Assembly (NCBI RefSeq): GCF_003583985.1
Contig: NZ_QXML01000001.1
Location: forward strand, 682,001 to 746,000
DNA: 64,000 bases
Reading direction: 5' to 3'
DNA from: Algoriphagus lacus
GTDB lineage: Bacteria; Bacteroidota; Bacteroidia; Cytophagales; Cyclobacteriaceae
Part shown: positions 18,273 to 26,494 of the stretch, piece by piece
Layout of the letters: each line of letters starts with the position of its first letter
Position numbering within the stretch: position 1 is the first letter of the stretch
Notes under the pieces: generated by a model
Seen by the model: the letters and a program-made list of their open reading frames with translations, nothing else
Told to the model about the DNA's origin: nothing
The model's database searches: none
Program-made: the position numbers and the translations under genes

Positions 18273-18448
18273 GATTGAAAATTAATCAGGTCACAAAGCT
18301 AAGAGTTTTGGGCTTTTTTGGGTAACGGTCGGGATGCAACTCTGCTCCCAAAAAAGAATTCCTGATTTTTTTTCATCCGGAGTCAATCCAGCTTCCAAAA
18401 GCACCTCGTAAATGCCTCCAAATCAAAAAAACCAAAACAATACATCAC

Positions 18449-19009
18449 ATGAACAAACTATTTAAAGTGGCTTTCGCAGCCTTCGCATTCTTGACAGCCA
18501 ATTTGGCTTTTGCTCAGATGGAAAAAACCGTGGAAGTAGGCGGCGCACCGATGTACCCCTCCAAAAACATTGTGGAAAACGCTGTGAATTCCGCAGATCA
18601 TACCACTTTGGTAGCCGCAGTAAAAGCTGCCGGATTGGTAGAGACACTTCAGGGTAAAGGTCCGTTCACCGTTTTTGCACCGGATAATGCAGCGTTTCTA
18701 AAACTCCCTACCGGAACTGTTGAAACCCTTCTGAAGCCTGAGAACAAAGGTCAACTGACAGCGGTGCTAACTTATCACGTGGTGGCCGGAAAAATGGGCT
18801 CCAAAGAAATAGCCGAGGCGATCAAAAAAGGAAACGGAAAGGCAGTGCTTACCACTGTGCAGGGAGGAAAACTCACAGCTTGGATGCAAGGCAAAGACCT
18901 TTACATCACAGATGAAAACGGAGGAAAATCCAAGGTGACCATTGCCGATGTGTTCCAATCCAACGGGGTAATTCACTCGGTGGACACGGTAGTGCTTCCT
19001 AAAATGTAA
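18449..19009 (+). CDS. secreted fasciclin (FAS1) domain protein
   Basis: 186 residues. Signal peptide 1-22 (ending AFAQ). One FAS1 domain follows from about residue 50: DHTTLVAAVKAAGLVETLQG, the H1 box PFTVFAPDNAAFLKL, the conserved YHVV, and the C-terminal SNGVIHSVDTVVLP. FAS1 domains mediate extracellular adhesion. It stands alone with a strong terminator after it. Confidence 0.92.
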   Translation: MNKLFKVAFAAFAFLTANLAFAQMEKTVEVGGAPMYPSKNIVENAVNSADHTTLVAAVKAAGLVETLQGKGPFTVFAPDNAAFLKLPTGTVETLLKPENKGQLTAVLTYHVVAGKMGSKEIAEAIKKGNGKAVLTTVQGGKLTAWMQGKDLYITDENGGKSKVTIADVFQSNGVIHSVDTVVLPKM

Positions 19010-19033
19010 GCAAAACGCTTGTTTTTAAAACCC

Positions 19034-19067
19034 AAAAGCCGCTTGAATTCAATTTCAAGCGGCTTTT
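19034..19067. terminator. bidirectional intrinsic terminator
   Basis: A perfect 14-bp stem (AAAAGCCGCTTGAA / TTCAAGCGGCTTTT) with a 6-base loop and T-rich flank, between convergent fasciclin and outer-membrane protein genes. Confidence 0.85.
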
Positions 19068-19096
19068 TCTTATTTCAGGCTGCTTCAGCTTAACTT

Positions 19097-21994
19097 CTAC
19101 CAAGTTCTTCCTCCCGGAGGTCTTCCCATTTGCCAAGGCTGCTGAGGCTCGGCGGCCGGCTGCTTAAAGTTGCCGATGATGTAAGTGAACGTCAGCATGC
19201 CATAACGGGTGAGGACATTGGTGAAGACGTCTGTAACCGCCACATCGGAGATGGTTCGACTGATGCTGTTGTTCTGATTCAGCAAATCGAAGACGACCAC
19301 TTTCAATTCTGCCTTGTTGTTTTTTGCAAAGCGGTAGCCTCCTTCGATGTTCCACAACCAGAAATTCTGGTTAAATCCTTCCGAAAGTCCGGTATAGAGC
19401 GTGTGGGCCACATTGTTTCCGACAAAAACTTTTCCGTTTTGTGAGGAGAGGTAGAGTCTGATATTTGATTCCTGCTGGTAATAATTGTTGTCCAGATCCT
19501 GCTGCAGGCTCGAATTGACAATGTTGTAAGTACCCGTCGTCTGAATGGAGAAATCCACGTTTTTGCTGATGTTGGAGCTGAAAGTCAGCCCTTGGCTAAG
19601 GCCCAAATTGTCGTTCAGGTTTTTCTCTCCGTTGATAATTCCCGGAATTCGGTTGAAACTTACCCGGGTATTCGTATTAAACTGGGTTTTGATTCCTTTG
19701 ATCGGAGCCCCATAGGTCAGGAAAAATGAACTTCTCCAGTTCCCCTCCAAGTTTACCGGCTGGGTGATTTGTCCACCCGGACGGAGCAAAATCTGTCCGT
19801 TGATGAGGGTATCGGTTGCCGTAATGAATGTATTGCTTCCGATGTAGTTATTCGTGGCAGAATAATTCAAAAACATAAACAGCGTGCGCGACTTCTCCAG
19901 ATTGACCTTGCTGACATTTCCGAAGAAATTATGGTTGTAGCTTTGAGCCAAGGTTGGATTTCCCACACTCAAATTCAAAGGGTTCTGGTTGTTTACCACG
20001 TTTTGCAGTTCGGTCACACTTGGTTCGTCCGTGTCTGTCCGATATCTGAATCTCCACGACAGGCCTGTTTCACGGTTTCGGAAGTTGACGTTAGCACTCG
20101 GCAAGAGATTGTTAAAATCTCTGGTAAAGACTCTTTCTTCAGGGAAAAAGGCCTCGTTGTCCAAGCGGGCATATTGGTAATCCAAATTCAGGTTGACGTT
20201 CCAGTTGCCGCTGTTGTAGGCATAACCCGACCGGAGTCGTTGCGTGATGAACTTGTTGTCAAATTCATTGGACAAAGCGGTATCCAAAATAGGTCTGCGC
20301 TCCTCATCCAGAACAAAAGTCTTTTGGTCAGCGCGGGTCTTATTATTCCCGACTTGATAGCCAAAAGTACCAATGGACTTTTCCCCCAGGGGTTCGGTCC
20401 AGGTGGCATTGATCCGGTAATTGAACCCGTCGTTCAAGGCATCGGTCTCTTGAAGCGTGGTATCGATCAGATTTCGTTGAAAATCCCTACTGGCTGCCAA
20501 CAGATCCGACAGCTGATCGCGGTTGTTCCATGCTGTGAAAATATCGGTAGAGAAAGTTCTTCCCTTTTTCTCGAATTTATATCGGTAGGTCAAATTGTTG
20601 GAAATATTGAAAGCCTGAGTTTCGGCATTGGTGATTGATCTCAAGGCAGAGAGTGAATCCCCTGTACTTGCCAAGGTCAAGGCATCCCGGTCGCTGAAGG
20701 TATTATTGGTTTGGAAGGATAGACTTGGCGTCAAAATGATGGAATTTTTATCATTCAGATCCGCTTCAATTCTCGCATTTGCCCGGTGATTGTAATTGTC
20801 TACCGTGTTGATGAGGTTTTCCTGATAGTATTGGCGGATATTTTCATTCACCACAGTCTCCCGATTGGTGATTTGCTGAAGTGTATTGGTGGTATTGTTG
20901 AAGAAATAGCTTCCTGTGAAATTGACTTTTTTGCCCCATTTATCGGAGTAGTTCAGGCCCAATGCATTGGTGGTGACAATTCCTCCTGTGTTTCCCACAA
21001 AGAAATTATTGTTTCCTCCGCCACCCCATTGGCCGCCACCACCTCCACCTCCAGGTCGTCCTCCACCCATTCCTCTCATTCCACCTCCTCCTCCTGAGGT
21101 ATTGGCAGTGACACCGGCAAGGTCCTGACTGGAAAAGTTCTGCTGATTGATGTTGTTAAACAGGCCAAGAATCGAAAAACGCTGATCTCCTTTGAACAAA
21201 TTCAAACTTCCTCCTGCGGAGTATCGGTCATCTGTACCGTATCCTCCGTAGGCTCGGCCGAAAGAACCGTTTTTGCGATCCTCCCTCAAAATGATGTTGA
21301 TGGTCTTGGAGTAGTTTCCGTCATCAAAGCCCGTCAATCTACTTTGGTCAGAGCGCTGATCCAACACTTCCACCCGCTCGATTGCATCTGCAGGTAGATT
21401 TCTTAAAGCGATGCTTGGATCACTTCCAAAAAACTCACGCCCATCGACCAGGATTTTTTGAACCTGTTCGCCTTGGGCTTGTAGCTGTCCGTTTTGCATG
21501 GTAATGCCGGGCATCTTTCTGATCAGATCTTCTGCCTGGGCATTTTGTTGCGTTTTAAAGGCATTGGCATTGAAAGAAGTGGTATCTCCTTTTTGCTCAC
21601 CGGTCACATTTTGACCTTCGATGACGACCTCACCCAGAACTTTGGTGTCCTCCAGCAAAATCAACTCTCCCAATTCTACCGGATCGCGAAAGCTGTGAAT
21701 TTTGGTAATGGTCTTGTATCCTAGGAAGGTTATTTCCAGCTTGACTTCCGGTATAGAGGGGCGTGCCAATTCAAATTCACCATTTGAGCCAGTCACCGTA
21801 CCCCGAAGAAGCGAATCGGTCACCGTCTTGATCAGCACGTTGGCTCCGATCATGGGAGTATTGGCTACTCCATCAATTACCTTTCCGGTAAATTTCCTCT
21901 CGGGTCTTCCCTGCTCAGTAGGTCGCTGCCCGTAAGCCTGATGATCAAGCAAAAGGCTAAAAATCAGTACAATAAAAACGTAGATTTTTTTCAT
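19097..21994 (-). CDS. outer-membrane beta-barrel (TonB-receptor-like) protein
   Basis: 965 residues from the ATG at 21994, whose product starts with the signal peptide MKKIYVFIVLIFSLLL; an upstream in-frame start would place 14 extra residues before it. Order of domains: carboxypeptidase-regulatory-like beta sandwich (about 35-110, GKVIDGVANTPMIGANV), plug-like domain (LIRKMPGITMQNGQ, KILVDGREFFG), then a long barrel of the OMP_b-brl_3 type. A glycine tract (about residues 296-331, encoded around 20999-21105) interrupts the barrel and probably forms an extracellular or periplasmic loop. No SusD partner is adjacent. The ligand is unknown. Confidence 0.83.
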   Translation of the reverse strand: MKKIYVFIVLIFSLLLDHQAYGQRPTEQGRPERKFTGKVIDGVANTPMIGANVLIKTVTDSLLRGTVTGSNGEFELARPSIPEVKLEITFLGYKTITKIHSFRDPVELGELILLEDTKVLGEVVIEGQNVTGEQKGDTTSFNANAFKTQQNAQAEDLIRKMPGITMQNGQLQAQGEQVQKILVDGREFFGSDPSIALRNLPADAIERVEVLDQRSDQSRLTGFDDGNYSKTINIILREDRKNGSFGRAYGGYGTDDRYSAGGSLNLFKGDQRFSILGLFNNINQQNFSSQDLAGVTANTSGGGGGMRGMGGGRPGGGGGGGQWGGGGNNNFFVGNTGGIVTTNALGLNYSDKWGKKVNFTGSYFFNNTTNTLQQITNRETVVNENIRQYYQENLINTVDNYNHRANARIEADLNDKNSIILTPSLSFQTNNTFSDRDALTLASTGDSLSALRSITNAETQAFNISNNLTYRYKFEKKGRTFSTDIFTAWNNRDQLSDLLAASRDFQRNLIDTTLQETDALNDGFNYRINATWTEPLGEKSIGTFGYQVGNNKTRADQKTFVLDEERRPILDTALSNEFDNKFITQRLRSGYAYNSGNWNVNLNLDYQYARLDNEAFFPEERVFTRDFNNLLPSANVNFRNRETGLSWRFRYRTDTDEPSVTELQNVVNNQNPLNLSVGNPTLAQSYNHNFFGNVSKVNLEKSRTLFMFLNYSATNNYIGSNTFITATDTLINGQILLRPGGQITQPVNLEGNWRSSFFLTYGAPIKGIKTQFNTNTRVSFNRIPGIINGEKNLNDNLGLSQGLTFSSNISKNVDFSIQTTGTYNIVNSSLQQDLDNNYYQQESNIRLYLSSQNGKVFVGNNVAHTLYTGLSEGFNQNFWLWNIEGGYRFAKNNKAELKVVVFDLLNQNNSISRTISDVAVTDVFTNVLTRYGMLTFTYIIGNFKQPAAEPQQPWQMGRPPGGRTW

Positions 21995-22121
21995 ATCAGT
22001 GCAAAGTTCAACACTTTGACTGAATCCTAATGTCAATGGTTTAAGTCCGAATTCCTTTAAAATTGGAATGGATATTAGTGGGGATGGATGGTCTAAAAAT
22101 CTTTTATAAAAATAAGAGACA

Positions 22122-22457
22122 CTAAACCTGAGCCATTATTTCCGGATAGGAGATCCCATAATGGCTGTTGTCGTATACTGCTTTGCTATCCCGAATTATT
22201 AGTACTTGAGGCGACTCATGCGGAACACCAAATTCCTCCTCGACCTGATCGGATAATTTCCTGTAGGCAATCAAATCCAAAAAATACGGAACTACCTTCT
22301 CTCCATCCTCGGTTTTCCAGTTTCGGAGTAGCCGGTCAAGAGACATACTACTGATAGAGCAGCGGGTACTGTGTTTAAAAATCAAAACGGGCTTCGTTTT
22401 GCTCAATTCCTTGATTTCCTCAAGTTGAGATGCTTCAGTCAGTTTTTTCCAGTTCAT
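22122..22457 (-). CDS. bacillithiol-system thioredoxin-like protein (YtxJ family)
   Basis: 111 residues with a thioredoxin-like fold. The active-site region reads KHSTRCSISSM, where the single Cys occupies the position of the redox Cys of the CxxC motif, and SPQVLIIRDS contains the cis-Pro loop. YtxJ proteins are monothiol bacilliredoxin-like factors that occur in genomes making bacillithiol, including Bacteroidota. No biosynthetic bsh genes are in the window. Divergent from the DUF4403 gene. Confidence 0.85.
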   Translation of the reverse strand: MNWKKLTEASQLEEIKELSKTKPVLIFKHSTRCSISSMSLDRLLRNWKTEDGEKVVPYFLDLIAYRKLSDQVEEEFGVPHESPQVLIIRDSKAVYDNSHYGISYPEIMAQV

Positions 22458-22470
22458 GATCGTGAATGCT

Positions 22471-22478
22471 TACTTTTG
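22471..22478 (+). promoter_or_regulatory. possible Bacteroidota -7 element (TACTTTTG)
   Basis: TACTTTTG fits the TAnnTTTG -7 consensus of Bacteroidota primary sigma factor and lies about 55 bases before the DUF4403 start. No clear -33 TTTG is present at the right spacing, so this is a weak candidate. Confidence 0.3.
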
Positions 22479-22532
22479 GGGCAATTGTTGCAAGGGAAAA
22501 ATAGTTCCTTTTATCCTCCTGAAATTACCGCT

Positions 22533-23933
22533 ATGCAAATGCCTGTTGAAGTCCGAAGTCCTTTTTTTTCTTACCTGATTCTGGTCCTTTTTTTAATTTC
22601 AGGTGCCTGTAAAAGTCTGGATCCAACACTCAATCCGGCGCTTGTACCTGTGCCTTTGGCATATTCCAAGGTAAATGTTCCTGTCCAAATTCCGATTCAA
22701 ACGCTGGATTACCTGCTCAATCAGCGAATTCCTCCTATTCTTTTCGAGGATAGCGGGATAGATATGGGTAACGGGATCATCGGGGATCTGAATTTTTCCA
22801 GAAACGGAATGGCAAAAATCGAAGCAGTGGATTCACAACGAATCCAAGTCACTCTTCCAATTAGGGTACAAGGTGAAGTGGGACTCAAGCCGGGAGGACT
22901 TCGAAATTTGTTTCAATCAAAAATTCCATTGAATCAATCCTTTGCGCCTGTTTTCCTGATCAATCCTCAAGTGAATCCCAATTGGTCTTTGGGCATTTCA
23001 GAATTTGAATTGATGGATTTGGGTGGAAAAATGAGCTTTAATGTGCTCGGAATGGAATTGGACCTAAGTCAGTTGATCCGAAAAGAAATTCGGGATTTTG
23101 CATCAAGAAACCTCACATCCAAACCGGACCTCATTCCCCTCAAACCTTTGGTGGACCAGGCGTGGAATCAGGTCGGAAAGCCGGTTTTTGTGGATTTTCA
23201 GGGCAAAAAGATGGCCTTTTCGATTCAGCCGGATTCGGTAAAACTTTCTGAAAGTTTTACTCCAAACGAAAGCTTTAACCTCAATCTTGGACTGAGTGGA
23301 AAAGTAAATTCCCACCCGGCTGGTGCTGCTCCCAGCCGACCTTTTCCCTTACCGAAACTGAGCGAAAACTCGAGTACGGAAAACGGTCTCGAAATACGAA
23401 TTCCACTTCGATTGACCTACGCTGAAATCGATCAACTCCTTCTTGAAAAATTCGGAAATCAGGCAATCCGGGTAAACAAAAAAACAGTGTTCCGGCCGGG
23501 AAATTTCAAGTCAAAAGCCTATGGAGGAAGACTGGCGATCCAAATGGATTTTGTTGCCGTTCAGGAAACTGGAAAAGAAATCAAAGGGGAATTGTTTTTG
23601 GTTGGCTTACCGACTTATGACACTGAGCAACAGGTTTTGATTTTTGATCAGGTCAATTTTCACCTGGAAAGTGACAGCCCAAAAGCAAAAACTGCTGCAG
23701 CTTTGAAAAAGGGAAAAATCATCCGTCAACTCAATCAGAAACTCCGATTCCCGATGGCAGAAGTAATGGAAGAAAGTCTGGGAGGAATCCGTGAGCGCCT
23801 TGCTCTTCAAACTCCCTTTGCAGATTTGAAGATCGCAGATTTAGAAATCTATCCTGACGGATTTTATCCAACCGCCACAGGCCTGGAAGTTCAGCTTAAG
23901 GCAACCGGAAAGGTGGACGTTAGCTGGAAATAA
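22533..23933 (+). CDS. DUF4403 family lipoprotein
   Basis: 466 residues from ATG 22533. The product starts MQMPVEVRSPFFSYLI, a signal sequence ending in the lipobox SGAC. An upstream in-frame start at 22371 would overlap the divergent YtxJ gene and bury the lipoprotein signal, so it is rejected. The mature protein is rich in amphipathic beta strands with two related halves (VPVQIPIQTLDYLLNQ near the start; LEIRIPLRLTYAEIDQLL near residue 310), as in DUF4403 proteins, which look like lipid-binding tubular-repeat proteins. The function is unknown; an outer-membrane-associated lipid-binding role is inference. Confidence 0.75.
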   Translation: MQMPVEVRSPFFSYLILVLFLISGACKSLDPTLNPALVPVPLAYSKVNVPVQIPIQTLDYLLNQRIPPILFEDSGIDMGNGIIGDLNFSRNGMAKIEAVDSQRIQVTLPIRVQGEVGLKPGGLRNLFQSKIPLNQSFAPVFLINPQVNPNWSLGISEFELMDLGGKMSFNVLGMELDLSQLIRKEIRDFASRNLTSKPDLIPLKPLVDQAWNQVGKPVFVDFQGKKMAFSIQPDSVKLSESFTPNESFNLNLGLSGKVNSHPAGAAPSRPFPLPKLSENSSTENGLEIRIPLRLTYAEIDQLLLEKFGNQAIRVNKKTVFRPGNFKSKAYGGRLAIQMDFVAVQETGKEIKGELFLVGLPTYDTEQQVLIFDQVNFHLESDSPKAKTAAALKKGKIIRQLNQKLRFPMAEVMEESLGGIRERLALQTPFADLKIADLEIYPDGFYPTATGLEVQLKATGKVDVSWK

Positions 23934-23935
23934 AA

Positions 23936-23959
23936 AGAGCGGGCCTTTCGGACCGCTCT
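23936..23959. terminator. intrinsic terminator, mainly for the minus-strand HEAT gene
   Basis: A 7-bp stem AGAGCGG / CCGCTCT around a 10-base loop. On the minus strand it is followed by TTTTTATTT; on the plus strand there is no T-run. Confidence 0.65.
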
Positions 23960-23978
23960 GAACTGTTGGAAGAATTGA

Positions 23979-24461
23979 TTAATTGATTTTTCTGAGCATT
24001 TCACCTGCTGCCATTTTGATGGTATCGTCCATAAAGTTTTTGGAGATTCGATCAATTTTGGATTTGAGGTTTTTTTCCAGCTTTTTGACCTTTACTGACA
24101 GCAGCGCAAATTTTACCACAGAGGGGTCATTGTCTTCCAAAGATCTCTGAAGGATTTTTTCTGCTACAGGAGAGTTTCGCTTTTGGGCTCCAAAAGCAGC
24201 TGCAACACGAACTGGAGCGGGACCAGTTGATGCGGCTCCCTCGAGGATTTTATCCGCCTCCTCACCTTCAATGTACCCTACCAAATAAGCTGCTTTGGTA
24301 GCGAGATTTTCATCACTGCTTTCCACCAATTCCTTTAGAAAAGAAAGAGAATCCTTTCCAAATTTCAAAGCAGCTGCAGGATAGTCTAGTTCATCCTGTC
24401 TGAGAAAGGCCAGCAGTTCATCAGTTGAAAAACTACCGGCGGTTGTTCGATTTTGTGCCAT
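23979..24461 (-). CDS. small HEAT-repeat-like protein
   Basis: 160 residues, nearly all alpha-helical, with repeated helical pairs (LVESSDENLATKAAYLVGYI, AASTGPAPVRVAAAFGA, SLEDNDPSVVKFALLSV) characteristic of HEAT/armadillo scaffolds. No signal peptide. It probably binds a protein or regulates a partner. It begins 11 bp after the LGFP-metalloprotease stop, so the two are likely co-transcribed, and it might act on that protein; this is inference. Confidence 0.65.
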   Translation of the reverse strand: MAQNRTTAGSFSTDELLAFLRQDELDYPAAALKFGKDSLSFLKELVESSDENLATKAAYLVGYIEGEEADKILEGAASTGPAPVRVAAAFGAQKRNSPVAEKILQRSLEDNDPSVVKFALLSVKVKKLEKNLKSKIDRISKNFMDDTIKMAAGEMLRKIN

Positions 24462-24472
24462 GATTGAAAGAA

Positions 24473-25711
24473 TTAAAGTGGAGTGCTGAGATTAGAATTA
24501 CGCATTGTTGTGGACTCACCGGAAGTAAGGTCAGGTGGGGGGTTGGTAATATTGAAAGTCCCACCACCGGTCATGAGTTGGTTATTGTTATTCACATGAC
24601 TAAGACCCAAAACATGGCCAAATTCATGACCAAGAGTCCATCTGCTTGCAGACCGAACCACTACACAACCTGGCCTTCCAGCTGGAAATGCTGCACAACC
24701 GTTGTAGCCGGGCACTGTACTTCGGACATAATACACGACCAGATCATTTCCGCTCATGAAATTCCGATTTCTGAAAAGTAAATTTTGCTCCGTTGTAGTT
24801 TGTCCCATGAAACAACCCCCAACATCCACATCGGCCAGAGAGGGTAAATTAAGATTCTCTGTGGTGACCCAATCCACACGGATTCCAGCAATTGAAAATA
24901 CTTCCTGCATGGCCGCAAACTGTTCATTCAAGGTAAAAGAAACTGGATTATCCAAAATCTTCACATGAACTCTAACTCGCTCCTGAAGGACTCTTACTCC
25001 TGCTGTCGGTGACCAATAGATACTCCCTCTTTGGAAATGTGAAATTCTCCCGGCTCCGCCAAAAACAATCAATTCATCCGAGGTGGGATATCCTAAGCTA
25101 CTCCTTTCCCATCCCATGTTTTTCCACTGTTCGCGAATAGCTCCATGAACTTCATAGGCTCCTGTACTTGGCGTCCAGTAGATGCTACCTCCCTGAAAAT
25201 GATTGTACCGACCCACCCCATCAGGAGTGGTATTTTCATTCGTCAAAGGATAACCTAAAAAACTTCGCTCCCATCCTAAACTGGAATACTTCGTTCGGAT
25301 GGCACCATGCACTTCCCATGCTCCTGTGGCAGGGCTCCAATAAATACTCCCTCCCTGGAAATGATTGTATCGGCCTACTCCATCCGGAGTGGCTGTTTCA
25401 TCGGTAAGAGGGTATCCCAAAAAGCTCCGTTCCCAGCCTAAAGACTGCCAGCGGGCTCGAATCAACCCATGAACTTCATGGGCTCCCGTTGATGGATGAT
25501 AGTAAATCGATCCATTTGCATAATGCTGGTAGCTGCCTACTCCATCCGGACACTTGGTGATTGGAGTTGTGCTTGGGCCTAACCAGCCACCGGAACCACC
25601 CAGAGATTGATACTTCTGGGTAATAGGATGCTGAACTTTGAGCAAATCTTTGATTGCCTCCAGGTTCAGGTCTGTCCTAACAATAGTGGGGTCAATTTTG
25701 AGTTTTGACAT
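24473..25711 (-). CDS. LGFP-repeat protein with C-terminal metzincin-type zinc protease domain
   Basis: 412 residues. Residues about 28-230 hold four LGFP-type repeats (WERSFLGYP, GVGRYNHFQGGSIYW recurring, each followed by TGA-EVHGAIR). LGFP repeats bind cell-wall or surface polymers. Residues about 235-412 form a protease-like domain with the zinc signature HEFGHVLGLSH (362-372) and a downstream LMTGG that can act as a Met-turn, as in matrixin-like metzincins. Oddly, no signal peptide is seen: the N-terminus is MSKLKIDPTIVRTDLN. Either export is by a route without a classical signal or the protein acts inside the cell. The cell-wall-type repeats are unusual in this phylum. Confidence 0.75.
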   Translation of the reverse strand: MSKLKIDPTIVRTDLNLEAIKDLLKVQHPITQKYQSLGGSGGWLGPSTTPITKCPDGVGSYQHYANGSIYYHPSTGAHEVHGLIRARWQSLGWERSFLGYPLTDETATPDGVGRYNHFQGGSIYWSPATGAWEVHGAIRTKYSSLGWERSFLGYPLTNENTTPDGVGRYNHFQGGSIYWTPSTGAYEVHGAIREQWKNMGWERSSLGYPTSDELIVFGGAGRISHFQRGSIYWSPTAGVRVLQERVRVHVKILDNPVSFTLNEQFAAMQEVFSIAGIRVDWVTTENLNLPSLADVDVGGCFMGQTTTEQNLLFRNRNFMSGNDLVVYYVRSTVPGYNGCAAFPAGRPGCVVVRSASRWTLGHEFGHVLGLSHVNNNNQLMTGGGTFNITNPPPDLTSGESTTMRNSNLSTPL

Positions 25712-25816
25712 AGGACTAATTTAAAAATGTGAAACAAAAAACTACCTGAATTTATCACAAAATATTAAAAATCAATCATCTTTAAGTGAAATTTATTACT
25801 TAAAGCTCTATTTCTG

Positions 25817-26494
25817 CTAGTAATTTTTCATCAAATCTTTAAAATTAAAAATCCCTTTTTTGGAGCAGTTTTTCAGCAATTTCAAAAAAAGCTGTGCAGT
25901 TAAAAATGCATCTCCGGCAGCAGTGTGTCTGTCATCGGTCTCGATTCCGTAGCGCTTGCAAAGCTCATCCAAGCTGTAGGATTCCATGTTGATTCTGCTT
26001 AAGTCTGCATTCGGACCATGTTCCAATCTAATGGCCAAACGAAGCGTATCTATTACAGGGTTTGGAAACTGGGATATCCCATAATGGGCCAAAAGCTTTC
26101 CGAGCATCTGGAGATCAAAGCTTACATGATGTCCTACCAGAATGGAGTTTCCGAAATATTCCAAAAGTCTTTTTGAAAAATCCTCTACTTCTAGCGGGTG
26201 AGCGATTTCAACCAACCCATGAATCGGAGCAGTTTTTCGACTTGTATTTTCTGTCAGTGGATACCATTCGACGGCTGTTGAAATTTGAATTTTCATCCCG
26301 GAAATCTGAACCGCTCCAAAGGATAAAATGGAATCCTTTACCGGATCAAATCCGGTGGTCTCGGTGTCCAAAACCGTAAAATTCAGCTGGTCAATTCCCC
26401 GAATTCCGGGAATAGACTGTGCATTCAGTTCCAAAAATTGCCGGATGAAATCCAGCCTCTCTTTTTTTGGCTTCCAAAATTCCCACCAACTCAT
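25817..26494 (-). CDS. DnaQ-like 3'-5' exonuclease
   Basis: 225 residues. The DEDDh exonuclease motifs are present: FTVLDTETTGFDP (Exo I, Asp and Glu), HHVSFDLQML (Exo II Asp), and HTAAGDAFLTA (Exo III His and Asp). Similar to the polymerase III epsilon proofreading fold, but the short length and context suggest an accessory exonuclease. Its ATG overlaps the end of the DUF294 protein gene by 4 bases, a translational coupling that recurs where these two are linked to acetate genes. Confidence 0.85.
   Translation of the reverse strand: MSWWEFWKPKKERLDFIRQFLELNAQSIPGIRGIDQLNFTVLDTETTGFDPVKDSILSFGAVQISGMKIQISTAVEWYPLTENTSRKTAPIHGLVEIAHPLEVEDFSKRLLEYFGNSILVGHHVSFDLQMLGKLLAHYGISQFPNPVIDTLRLAIRLEHGPNADLSRINMESYSLDELCKRYGIETDDRHTAAGDAFLTAQLFLKLLKNCSKKGIFNFKDLMKNY

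Noticed and set aside
19769..20638. A 289-residue antisense frame within the outer-membrane protein gene
   Set aside because: It is a mirror of a repetitive barrel-coding sequence; composition is not protein-like and no start context is present.
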